64,000 bases of DNA, taken from NCBI GenBank assembly GCA_947685225.1, contig CANTUV010000037.1, positions 27,547,001 through 27,611,000 on the forward strand. Direction: 5' to 3'. Within the stretch, counting starts at the first letter, position 1. Every line of letters starts with the position of its first letter. The notes below the pieces were generated by a model. It made no database searches and was not told the origin of the DNA. It saw only the letters and a program-made list of their open reading frames with translations. This stretch comes from Garcia nutans (Eukaryota > Streptophyta > Magnoliopsida > Malpighiales > Euphorbiaceae). A program made the translations under genes and the position numbers. Below, one piece after another: positions 23,119 through 34,686 of the stretch.

Positions 23119-23449
23119 CTAGTATGTTATTCAATTTTCAAAGTTCTGGGATTGGCGGCATGCCTATGAATCGCTAGGCAGGTGAAAAGATCGGGTCGTA
23201 AGCCGAGCCCAGCTGAAAAATGTGAAATATGATGTTTTTGAGGTGAAAAGACCGGGTCGTAAGCCTCAAAAACTGTAACATTCTAGTTGGGTTGAGGACC
23301 AAGAGACTGGGGCCCAAGGGTCTAGCCGGGTTGAGGTCCAAGAGACTGGGTCTATTACACTATCCATGGATAGATGTATATCGCCTACGGGCTTGATGAA
23401 TGTGATTATGGACCAAAGCAGTGACTCTGAACTTTGAATAGCATATTAG
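23119..23449 (+). repeat. Inverted-repeat-bounded tandem array in C 5' LTR
   Basis: The left arm 23119-23145 (CTAGTATGTTATTC...) and right arm 23423-23449 (...GAATAGCATATTAG) are ~27-nt inverted repeats. Inside are two pairs of tandem units, one with core AAAGACCGGGTCGTAAGCC and one with GGGTTGAGG...CCAAGAGACTGGG. GGGCCCATG follows the right arm. The 3' LTR copy is at 29425-29755. Confidence 0.85.
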
Positions 23450-23814
23450 TTTCTTTTTGGGCCCATGTATGTTTTTGCTTTTAATGTGATGATTACAATA
23501 CATAAGCAATTTACTGAAAATGAATGTGGCTTGATAAACTGCTGAATAATGAGATTATGAAAATATAATATGATGTGTAATATGTATAAGGATATAGAAA
23601 TTGTGAGTATTATTTCATGAATGTTTGGATAAGTCATTGTATTGTGGGTTGTTGTAATGATATATGTGTTTATGTATATAAATTATGAGATTAGTGGAAA
23701 AATGTAAAGAAATCTTTGAAAAGGGGAAAAAATGATAAGAAAATTATTATACATGATGTTAATGTAGGAAGTGTGATTTTTCTGTAATGAATGTTATATT
23801 ATTTATTTGTACCA

Positions 23815-23852
23815 CTAAGCTTTCGAGCTTAGCGCGGTTGTATAAATCGCGC
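23815..23852 (+). promoter_or_regulatory. Conserved LTR double hairpin, C 5' LTR
   Basis: Hairpin 1 is CTAAGCT-TTCG-AGCTTAG, a perfect 7-bp stem closed by a UUCG tetraloop. Hairpin 2 is GCGCGGTT-GTATA-AATCGCGC, and CAGGTGAGT, a good match to a plant 5' splice site, follows directly. The second copy is at 30120-30157. No role is established. Confidence 0.8.
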
Positions 23853-24114
23853 AGGTGAGTAGGTGGTTGATCTGGAAGTCAAATCGTTATGCCACGAGAA
23901 GGGTAAGAGTATTTCGAGACCAACTAGAAGGTGGTGCATACATGTACAATTTAATTATGTTGTATTTTAAATATAATGTATTATTTTTTGGAACTAAAGT
24001 AAAGATTTTTAATTTGAAATGAAAAGTGACATTCTTATACTTTATATACATACTGTATGTATACAAGGTATATGTATAGTACTTATATAGAGTATGGGGA
24101 TGTTACAATTATTT

Positions 24115-24126
24115 TGGTATCAGAGC
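24115..24126 (+). promoter_or_regulatory. PBS for initiator tRNA-Met, element C
   Basis: TGGTATCAGAGC lies 8 bases after the LTR end and matches the complement of the initiator tRNA-Met 3' end. Confidence 0.92.
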
Positions 24127-27100
24127 TTAGGTTTGAGATTCTCGGCCTAAGTAGATTAAAAAGAAAGGAGGAAAATTTTTGAAAAGTGAAATTTGTGATA
24201 CATATATATGCATTGACACCTAGGTTGGTCTCGGATGTGGCATTATGTGATTTGTAGTATATCTGAATTATATGGGATGGATGATAGTGTGTGAATGAGG
24301 TTTTGCATGAAAAAAAAACAAATGATATGGGGAAATTTGTATAAGTTTAGTTGATAAACTAAAGAATGGGAGTTTACTTAAGTAAAGCAAATTTCAAAAT
24401 TTTTGGTTAAAAAAGTGTGCTTGTGAAATAGATTATAAAGAAATGAATAGGAGAATAATGTTGGAAATGAGTTAAAAAAATATTAAGATTTAATTAAGTA
24501 CTCTTTTCTCTAAAATTTGGATCTCTTTATTATTTGGATTGCTAGAAAGAGAAAATATTGTTCGATTGTTAAAAAGGATAGATATAATATTAAATTGAAG
24601 AAAGTATGGTGGACTATTAAGTGAGTTGATCGGTATAGACAAAGTGTGACAATTTAAGGTTTGGGTATGCAAAGTTAAGGTTTTTAAAAACAAGGGATGA
24701 TGTTGGTTAACGTAAGGAGATATAATGGTGTTGTTTGTATTGTTGTTTTAATGCAAACATTATGATTTTAATGGTAGAAATGTGATATGCTTAAGTGTTG
24801 TTAAAGCTCATGTTAATGGTGGTAATATGTGAAATTTGGATTTTTGAAATGAGCTTTAATAATTGTGAAAATGATATGTCTTGATGTTACATGATGGTAT
24901 ATATATAAAATGTTTTTAAAGTTAATATTAAGAAAATGAGATTAGTAAATTGAAGTTTAAGTAAAGTAGTAAGTTGAGAAATTAGAGTTTTAATGGAATT
25001 TTGATGAGGATTATTTAGATATTGATAGTTTAATAAATATTAAGCATATGAGCATAATGAATATTATTGCATAAGAAAGTACTATGAATTGGGTAATGTG
25101 ATTGATAATACGAAAATTTATTTTGAAATAAAGGGAAAATGACTAAACAAGTGAAAATGAGTTACCTTAAGTAATTGGGCTGGAAATGATGAAAATGGAT
25201 ATGAAGGGTATACTAAATGCATTTAAAAACAAATGTGATAGAGATGTCACATTAGAAATGTGACTAAGATTTATGTGAAGTGTTATTATGGTTAGAGTGT
25301 ATATATCTGTTGAATTGATGAATAACTTAAGTCATGTTAAAAGAATGAGAATGATAATGTTCAATGAAAAGTAATAAACGTTAAATTTGTGTAGATTATA
25401 TACAAAAGAGGAATTAAATATAATTGTATGATTATGTGTATACATGTATAGAATACGTGAGATGAGTTTTTTTCGATATGAATGTAATTGTAATATGTAA
25501 GAAATGTGGAAAGTAAGTCACATTATGAATGTGACCTATGAATGTGTATGTAGTATAACTATTTGTCTAGTGGTATTGAGAATAGTATTGCATATATTAG
25601 AGGACCTAAGAGAGATCAGGTCTTAACTTGTGCAGAACTAAGCTATATGATGAAATTGAGAGTGAGAATGGACTCGAATAATACTGGACCGTGAAATTTT
25701 TATTGTAATCACTGAACTTGATGATCATATAATGTTTTGAGCCCCAAAGTATCTACATGTGGAAAAGTTCTATGTATATGTATATAATAAGAGATTGTAA
25801 GGAAAAAGGGAAAGTATAATGTATGAAAAAAAATTTTATAAGAAATAGATTAGAAATGGAGTAATAAATGGAAGTTGTGTAAAATTTGCATATGATTGAA
25901 TGTTGTGCATAAGAAATATTAAAGATAATATTGTTGAACATGAGTTAGGCTAATGATGATCAAATGATCAAGAGCAAATTGTTTTTGACACGAAGTTGTA
26001 GTGTGTTAACTCTTGGTATAGCAAAAGTTTAGAGAATAAATATGTAATAACTGTAATACAAACTTAGCATTGTAATTGGAAATGTTTGAAAAAGAATAAT
26101 AGAAGGGCAGTATTGATTAATAAGCCTTAGGAGTGACCATTAAAATGCTGTGACATATGTCTGGTTTAGTATTTTGGCTGGTTAGTTTTGTTATCCACAG
26201 ATTTGAGCCTGAGATGACATGACCGTAGTATAGTTTTGGTGAGATTGATAATTATGTTTCTAAAAACATGGTCAAGAGTTATGATTGGTAAAGTTGTACC
26301 TTATCATTTTATGTTAGAAATTGGTTTATAATTATAGAAAGTATGGAAGAAAAGAGAACTGTGAAAATATTTTGAGTTATGGATAATGTGATAGAAAGGT
26401 AATTATTGTAAAAATAGTAATGGTATGAAATGTGAAGAGATGTTAAATGGGAGAAATTACAAAATGTGATTGAAAGTTATACTGAATATGTTTATGATAT
26501 AAAGTGAATAAGTGGATGGACTTAAGGTTTAAGTGAGTGAACTATGGGTAATAAATATGGTATGAGATAATCATGAGAATTTTGTGGAAATTGTACTAAG
26601 ATAATAGAAAATAAACTATGTGTATATTGAAAGATAAATTGAAGTGATTTGTTATTAATAATCATAATTTCAAAAAGCTGAAAAATGGATCTGAAGAGAT
26701 TAGAATTTGAATATAAATTTGACCTAATGGAATTAGGTCATATATATTGTGAAATCTAATGATAAGTTTAAATAAGTTAATTGTTGATTTGAATCGAACA
26801 AGATTGAAACGTGGGTATATTGTGACAGATAGATCAATTGATTCAGATTTCGCTAAGATTGTGAATTATTGTTGAGATTTAATATGTATAGTTGTATTAA
26901 GAGTATAAGATATAAGTGATAATGTATATGATGTAATATTCTGATATATGAATGGACATGAATGAATTGAGCTATATCAGTTGTAAATGATGATAAAAGG
27001 GAAAAGGTTGATTACCTGTAAAGTAAGTTTAAAGGCATTGTATTAATATTTATGTTAAGTGAGAAGCATGTTAAAGAAGGAATTAAATGTATGAAAAATA

Positions 27101-27592
27101 AGAATATTGTTATAAATTAAGATTTGATAAATGTCTATTCTGAAAGTGATTGTAGTGATGAGATAATCAATATTAAAATATAAATCAATGATTTCTAAGG
27201 TTAAAGTTAAGAGAGTATTTATAAAGAGATGAAGTGATAAAATATCCTGAATGTAATAGATGGACGAAGTATATGTATATTATAAGATGATCTGATTCTT
27301 GTATAAAGATAAATTAATTGGGAATGTAATGAGTTATTTTGAATGCTTGGTTAAGAAAGTAATCAGATATATAAATATATATAATGATGAGTTATGAAAT
27401 TTAGAGAAGATGATTGACTCTAAGGGGGAGAGTAGAAGTTATGTGATTTGATGACATAATAACTTAATAATATAATTTGATTTGATGACATAATAACTTA
27501 ATAATATAATTAACTTCATATAAAAGTTAAGATGGTATTTTGTTAAGAATGGATTGTTACTGTACTGGATAATTTCGAGGACGAAATTATTT
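24127..27592 (+). other. Non-coding interior of element C
   Basis: About 3.5 kb of AT-rich sequence with no coding capacity. Related blocks occur in the interior of E: near the PBS (GCATTGACACCTAGGTTGG) and about 26690-27020 against 51320-51655. A weak resemblance to the integrase core (D R . . . S . F near 26820-26850) suggests it may be heavily decayed pol, but I am not sure. Confidence 0.6.
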
Positions 27593-27606
27593 AAGGGGGA
27601 GAGAAT
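27593..27606 (+). promoter_or_regulatory. PPT of element C
   Basis: AAGGGGGAGAGAAT directly before the 3' LTR. Confidence 0.85.
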
Positions 27607-28014
27607 TGTAATACCCCGATTTTGGTATACATTGGAATAGTAGTTGTGAGAAGATATGTTGGCAAAATATGTAAAGAAAATATTATAAGAGATAGATGTA
27701 TATGAAGGATGATATGTATATATGGTATTTGAAAAATATGGGAAATATAAATACAATATATAAGAGATATACATATAGCAACATATACATCACATATACA
27801 TGATGTATATATTGGTGTAGGAAAAGTAATTTGTAATAATAATAATAATAATTACAAGAGAAAAAGAAGAAAAGGAAGTCAAAGGGAATGACAAGTGTGT
27901 GGTGGAGAATTTTTAAGGGATTTAATTATATTAATATATATATATATAAGATAAGAGTGAAAAAGGAAGAAAATATCTTCTTTCTTTCTTTCTTTCTTCT
28001 TCTTCTTCTTCTTG

Positions 28015-28055
<41 letters not shown>

Positions 28056-30412
28056 TGATTTTGTTGGCATACACATCAAATAAGGGCTTTAAGAGAATTG
28101 AAGGTGGATATTGAAGATTTGGCAAAGAATTCAAGTAAGTGTTCATTTCTTTGTATTGATTCGTATTGATTGAGTTTATATTTGATATGGTTAGTGTGTG
28201 AAGATGATGATAATGAAAGATTGAAGTATATATATATGTTGAATTGGTATTTAGATGATGATAATATGGTTATTTATGAGGATAATGATGGATTGTTGAA
28301 ATTGCTTAGTAAGGGTTTAATATAAATGAGTTGGGGAATTGAATAATTGATATATGGATGATGTATATAATGATTATTATTATGATATGTTGAAGTTATA
28401 TAAGTGTTAAATTAATAGGTGATTTATGTGTATATAAACCAAGATGTTGATTAAGGGTGTTGTAGTATTTTCATGGATGAGAGTTCGGAATGTATAATTT
28501 TTGGCTGACACGGCCAGTGACACGGCCATGTCGTTAGGAGTGTCAAAGGTATTGAGTTTGACGTTTGTGACACGACCATTAACACGGCCATGTTACTAAG
28601 CGTGTCATAGCTACTATGAGATAAAGTAATTGACACGGCCATGAACATGCTCGTGTTGTTGGGCGTGTCAATGTTTCTATGAGGTAGAATGAGTGACACG
28701 TCCAAGGACACGCCCATGTTACTGAGCGTGTCAAAGTTTCTGTATTATTGGTTTAGGGCACGATCAGGGACACACCCGTGTTGGTGAGCGTGTCATGTGT
28801 AGAGTTTTTCCTAGTTATTATTCTTATTTTCTTATGTGTATTACTAAGTGAGTGTGTATAATCACCTTTGGATTAGGTTTTGAAGATTTGAGTTGCCCTA
28901 ATCCAAGTGTTGAAGGATTCATGGAAGAGGAATTTGGAATTAGTGTGAGTTGCTCTTAGAGGTAAGTACAAATCCTATATGATATATATATTTGCATGAC
29001 TATGGGACTTAACACATTTGATTGGAAAATGTGTTAAGTTATCTATTATATTGTTTATGTGTGAAAAATGTGCTATGATTTGTATTATGTGTACTATGTG
29101 GAATGTATGTTGAAGATTCTAAAAATATGAATAATGTAATTTGCTATGTATATCTCAATGATAAAATATGAAACTAATGTTAATGGATATAAAGGTGAAA
29201 TATGAAATATGAAAGATATAATAAGCATACAAAATGTATGTACAATGCAAATGGTTATGTATACCCTAATGATGAGATGTGAATGAGATGTGAAGCCAGT
29301 GTTGTTGGCTATAATGATGCAAATGAAATAATTGGGCATGGTTGCCTAGTTTGATTATGAGAAATGAAATGAGAAATGAGTTGTGAAAGAGATTGATAAT
29401 GAGATAAATGAATTAATTGTGTGCCTAGTATGTTATTCAATTTTCAGAGTTCTGGGATTGGCGGCATGCCTATGAATCGCTGGGCAGGTGAAAAGACCGG
29501 GTCCTAAGCCGAGCCCAGCTGAAAAATGTGAAATATGATGTTTTTGAGGTGAAAAGACTGGGTCGTAAGCCTCAAAAACTGTAACAGTCTAGCCGAGTTG
29601 AGGACCAAGAGACTTGGGCCCAAGGGTCTAACCGGGTTGAGGCCCAAGAGATTGGGTCTGTTACACTATCCATGGATAGATATATATTGCCTACGGGCTT
29701 GATGAATGTGATTATGGACCAAAGCAGTGACTCTGAACTTTGAATAGCATATTAGTTTCTTTTTGGGCCCATGTATGTCTTTGCTTTAATGTGATGATTA
29801 CAATACATAAGCAATTTACTGAAAATGAATGTGGCTTGATAAACTACTGAATAATGAGATTATGAAAATACAATATGATGTGTAATATGTATAAGGATAT
29901 AGAAATTGTGAGTATTATTTCATGAATGTTTGGATAAGTCATTGTATTGTGGGTTGTTGTAATGATATATGTGTTTATGTATATAAATTATGAGATTAGT
30001 GGAAAAATGTAAAGAATGCTTTGAAAAGGGGAAAACATGATAAGAAAATTATTATACATGATGTTAATGTAGGAAGTATGATTTTTCTGTAATGAATGTT
30101 ATATTATTTATTTGTACCACTAAGCTTTCGAGCTTAGCGCGGTTGTATAAATCGCGCAGGTGAGTAGGTGGTTGATCTGGAAGTCAAATCGTTATGCCAC
30201 GAGAAGGGTAAGAGTATTTCGAGACCAACTAGAAGGTGGTGCATACATGTACAATTTAATTATGTTGTATTTTAAATATAATGTATTATTGTTTGGAACT
30301 AAAGTAAAGATTTTTAATTTGAAATGAAAAGTGACATTCTTATACTTTATATACGTATTGTATGTATATAAGGTATATGTATAGTACTTATATAGAGTAC
30401 GTGGATGTTACA
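27607..30412 (+). repeat. Element C 3' LTR
   Basis: 2806 bp, starting TGTAATACCCCG and ending GTGGATGTTACA. It repeats all blocks of the 5' LTR: modules at about 28505-28795, the bounded array at 29425-29755 and the double hairpin at 30120-30157. Confidence 0.93.
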
Positions 30413-30417
30413 GAGAC

Positions 30418-30628
30418 AATACATAAAATTGAATTAAACAACAACTAAGGCAACAACTAAAGGGGAGAATGAAGTAAGGAGGAGAAACTAATAAGAAAAA
30501 CTAAAATCAAATAACAATTGATTCAAAGGCTTGCATTTAAATTGATCCAAATGAAAATTCACTTGATTGATTTACAACTTATAAATGTTTAAATTCAATT
30601 TGATTCCCAAAGTCAAAAAGGCTGAGAT
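30418..30628 (+). other. Copia G2 spacer, right of element C
   Basis: The continuation of the G2 spacer interrupted by C. It ends with a decayed PPT (AAAAAGGCTGAGAT) before the LTR. Confidence 0.7.
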
Positions 30629-33600
30629 TGTTGGACAATTAAACTCTATTTTGATCATTGACAATCAAATTTATGTGTACTAATAAGTTAAACAAGTTTT
30701 TTTATAGGTACTCAATTTTAGGCACTGTGCAACCACCTAACAGACTACATGATTGTACAACATCCAAAGGAAAGAAACTCTTTAAAGCACAAAAGAGATC
30801 ACGGTCTTTGGCACGGCAATAACTGACTGCAAGCAAATTGTGCTACTGCTCCAAATGTTTGAGTGACCACACAATATAATGGACAAAAGTCTTAAAACTC
30901 ACAAAGGCGATAGCAGCCAGAGTATGCGATTGAGCATCGACACACAAACGCTTGTGTGACTGCTCAAGATGTTGAGCGACCCCACAAGTATTGACTAAAA
31001 CTTCCACCAAACCACAAAAGAGATTGCGGTAGCATTGTGTGGTGAGGAACTTCATTTGTTCAATCGCACCATACCATGTGATTTGAATTTTAGTGCCAAA
31101 CATAATGGATAAATTGTAATTAGACACATGGAAATAGAATTTTAAATTAAATGGTAACTTATGACTTGTGCAACAACAAGGCATGGTAGGATGGGTGGTT
31201 ATGATCCTGTCAGGCCACTTAAGTTTACTGTTGGAGATAGCCATTGAAGAAATTTGAATTGTGTGACCGTTTAAGGTATATGGCGACTTCATGAAGGGTC
31301 TCAGTAACAATTTAAGTGGGAGACAAGAAGCATACATGTGGGAACCACTTCAAACAGCTAATTAAAGTCCTAAGGCTATAAATACCAGAAGAAACCTCTT
31401 TTTTGAGGGTATTTGTGATTGATATAGCTAAGGCAAATTACTTTCAATTTTTTGTATCAAAATTTACTTTTGTAATGATTGAGTGTTTGGTGTGAGCATC
31501 AAAATACTAATTTAAGTTGAGTGTTAGATTTGAAACACTTAGGTTTTAGAGTGAGCCTTGGGAAAACTCTTGTAAGGTTATGAGGATAATACTTAAACCT
31601 TATAAAAGTTACGTGTGAGCTTGTGAAAACACCAAACTAGAGTTGAGAGAGTAAAAACTCAATATTAGTGGAACCTTAACAAGTTGTTGAGGAAGTGGAC
31701 ATAGGATTGAGGTAATCCAAACTACTATAAACTCTTTATATTCATTCTTCTATACTCCTCCTTCTTCAACTTGTTATTCTTCTTGTTTCAAATTTTTTAT
31801 TTGACATCACTTATTCAAAACAATAAATTCACCCCCCTCTTCGTTGTCATCTTGGGATAACACATTAATATTTCTATCCATCATGCCAAATTTAAGTTTT
31901 TGCATCTTTCCATTTGAGAATCATATTCAAAAATTAAATAGTAGTGGTAAAAAAAATCAAAATTAATGAGTTTCAAAAGATGATTTTAAATCAATAAAAG
32001 CTTTGTGAAAGATTAACCCTCATGTTTTACAAAATTTAATTACGTTATCTCATTTTTAGGCTGCCAACTTCCTTAGTTTAAGCAATTAGAATTAACAATT
32101 GGATCTTAAAGAGAAAAAACATTAACTAAAGTGATAAACACATCATCTTTGAAGGTTCAAAATTGGATTGAATTGAATCCCCATAAGATTCAATCTTAAT
32201 TAACTCCAATTTTAGGTAAAATGGTTGAAAAAAAAATGCTCCTTGATGGCTAATAACAACTTGAAACTTGATCTTTGATAAATTTATGTACTGAATATGG
32301 AGTGTTTTTGGTATGGAATTTCATGATTTAGCGGTTGGGATTGATGGCCAAGCTCTTATGAAGAAGCTTTAGGTGATTCTTTAGGTTTTTAAGAGTGATC
32401 CCCCCCCCCCTTTGAAAGATGTCTTTAGGGTATATTTATAGGCCTACAGTTTGATTAGAAAGCTTCCTAAATAGATAAACATTGATTTTGAGGAAACAAA
32501 TCGGATAGGATCAAGTTAAAAAAGGTATAATCCTTCAAAATCACAAAATCTAATATTTTTTACAACATATGTCGTGTACCTCAAGTAAGCACCAACATAT
32601 TAAAATTTAGTTCAACACAGACATGTGGCCACTAGAATCATCCAAAATAGACATCGAACAGACCCAAATGGGCCTATTGAAGTTAACTGCGAGTGATAAG
32701 CCAATTTGTCCTACCTGCTATAGAAACTTCGTATGGCAGTTAGGAGCTTGCACTCTAAAATTCAGTCCAATATGGGTACGTGGCCTCCAAAATCACCTAA
32801 AACATATATCGGATGGGCCCAAACATGCTTGTTAAAGTTAACTGCGCATGGCAAGCCAATTTAAGTGGTTTTTTATATTCAAAAGCTATATTCTTCACCA
32901 TAAGTTTGCTTTCACTCTAGTAAATCCATTATTTCAATTATAAAGGATTATCCAAAAGAAATTATCCTAAATTCAAAGGTAAATTTGGTCCTCATCATTG
33001 AGTTTAAGTTGTTAAAATTACTTAGTCAAAATTAGGTGCCAACAATATATATATGTCTAAGATTTTTGTTCAAACATCAACCATTTCGCAAAACCTTTAC
33101 ATGATAGATTATAGAAAAACCTTGTTCCTTGGACTAGTAAACACATTATGATTGTGGAATAAATCAAGAAACAAACTCCTAAAAATCCCTTGCCTACATC
33201 TAGCAAAATCTGACTACTCCTAAAACTCCTAAAATTGTTGAGACAGATGCCTCAAAACTAGGATATGGTGGAATTTTAAAACAAGTCCAAAATGGGGAAG
33301 AAAAGATAGTGCAATTTACACCTGCACATTAAAATAATTGTCAAAATAATTATTCTACCATTTAAAAGGAAGTTCTTGCAATTGTCATATGTATCACAAA
33401 ATTTCAAAGTTATCCTTTTAATAAAAAAAATTTCTTTTGTGCATTGATTGTAAGTTTGCAAAAGAAGTTTTATAAAAAGATGTTCAAAATATTGCATCAA
33501 AACATATTTTTGCTAGGGGACAAGCCATTTTTAACATTTTCATATATATATATATATATATATTGTTATAGGATGAGGAATTTTTAAGCAAGGATAGAGA

Positions 33601-34686
33601 AAAGGTCCCTGAACTCCTAAAGAAGACAGACTATTTGATGACTATGTGAAATTGCATGGAAAATAAACATAAAGCTTTGTTTCATTATTAACTAATTAAA
33701 ACAAAATATACGATCCCATCAAACACTATGAACTGGCTCTCTTTTTTAAATTCCAATTTCTATTTACTTTTTAAAAAAGTTCTGTATGAGATAATTCCTT
33801 TCATATCATGTGACTTAGTCCAAATGTTTTTACAATATGTGCTTACCAGCACAATGTCTCCCAATTAATTGCCATTCGATGTTTTCTACTAAATCTTTGA
33901 TATCGTACAATGCATATTTCAATCATCATCATGTGCAACTTGCTAATTCAATCTGCACTTGTAATTTGAAAGTTGTTGGTGTGGGAACTTCAAAAATTAG
34001 GAATCCAAAACATTAAAATTTTGAAACCCTAAATAGTAAAAAAATTTAATTAAACTATAAATAAGGATATTTAAAATTGGAAAAGAAAACCTTAATTTGT
34101 AACTTGGAACTAAATAGAAGAATTGTAAAGTTAGGATAAAGAGAGGATTAATAAAATTTGAATTAGGGATGTGCGATGAACAAAATAATTAAGAGTCAAA
34201 ATAGAAATAAAGGGAAGAGTGAGGTCAAATTGAATAAAAAGACTTAATTACAGTATTGATATTAAGTTTTATGGGCTAAAACATAATTAAGAATAGTTCA
34301 GAGGTTTCATAGATGTAGGAAGGATGGAATTGTAAAACCTAATACAATATTGTTTGATGGAAGTACAATTATAGAAAAGTCTAAGTATTTCATGGGAATT
34401 TGCAAATAGCCAATAATAAGATGACAATTTCAAATACACTTAAGGGTAAATTAAAGCCACCTAATATTAAACTTAAATTAAGAAGACACCAAATATTAGA
34501 AGGATCACCAAGTATAATAGCTAATAGCTCTTAAACTTAATAAGAGATTAAAAATTAATTAATTAATAAAGTGTAGACACATAGACATTCTAAAATAAAG
34601 CTAAGTGTTAGAAAAAGAAGTTAATTGGAAATTACATTATTCCATTACTCGAATAAGGAGGAAGGTTATAAAATTTCATGTATTCA
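30629..34686 (+). repeat. Copia G2 3' LTR, about 4.06 kb
   Basis: Starts TGTTGGACAATTAAAC and ends CATGTATTCA; uninterrupted. It contains palindromic modules (about 30725-31080), a TATA box CTATAAATA at 31375-31383, a run of ten C at 32401-32410 and a (TA)n run near 33541. It is the inverted counterpart of 1409-7830. The 164-codon minus-strand ORF at 30843-31337 overlaps the modules, has no recognisable domain and is broken in the other copy, so I do not call it a gene. Confidence 0.7.
30725..31080 (+). repeat. GC-rich palindromic modules of Copia G2 LTR
   Basis: Inverted pairs such as TTGTGTGACTGCTCAA...TTGAGCGACCCCACAA (about 30950-30990) and the half-site TTGAGTGACCACACAA near 30859 repeat through this stretch, upstream of TATA at 31375. 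They have decayed more than in G1. Confidence 0.6.

Larger units (their letters stand above)
21240..24107 (+). repeat. Element C 5' LTR
   Basis: Starts TGTAATACCCCG and ends GGGGATGTTACA. In order it carries an (AAT)n run (about 21466-21515), a TATA-like AT stretch near 21600-21617, (CTTT)n/(CTT)n and (GA)n microsatellites (21650-21730), palindromic modules (22208-22490), the inverted-repeat-bounded array (23119-23449) and the double hairpin (23815-23852). Confidence 0.93.
21240..30412 (+). mobile_element. Non-autonomous Tekay-like element C
   Basis: A complete 9173-bp element with TSD GAGAC (21235-21239 and 30413-30417). The LTRs are 2868 and 2806 bp and very similar; most of the length difference is microsatellite slippage and small indels. 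The PBS matches initiator tRNA-Met, and the PPT is preceded by TTCGAGGACGAAATTATTT, a signature at the 3' end of Tekay-type chromoviruses. The 3.5 kb interior has no ORF of meaningful length. It must have moved with proteins supplied in trans. Confidence 0.92.
10226..34686 (+). mobile_element. Copia fragment G2, host of elements A and C
   Basis: In order on the plus strand: pol fragment, 13349-21088 ORF2 (split by A), spacer (split by C) and LTR 30629-34686. From about 12703 onward it is the inverted copy of 1409-10222. There is no 5' LTR, gag or protease. The sequences after the two outer LTR ends (TAACG at right; GGATA at left) do not match, so the two arms did not integrate as one unit. 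Confidence 0.75.

Noticed and set aside
30843..31337. 164-codon minus-strand ORF in the Copia LTR
   Set aside because: It overlaps the palindromic modules, is interrupted in the inverted copy at 7240-7580 and has no recognisable domain.
32401..32410. Run of ten C as a functional motif
   Set aside because: A homopolymer absent as such from the inverted copy (which has a mixed GGGGGG-type run near 3680); slippage or sequencing artefact.
1409..34686. The two Copia arms as one element with inverted LTRs
   Set aside because: LTRs of one element are direct repeats, and the outer flanks GGATA and TAACG are not a TSD; two fragments joined by rearrangement fit better.
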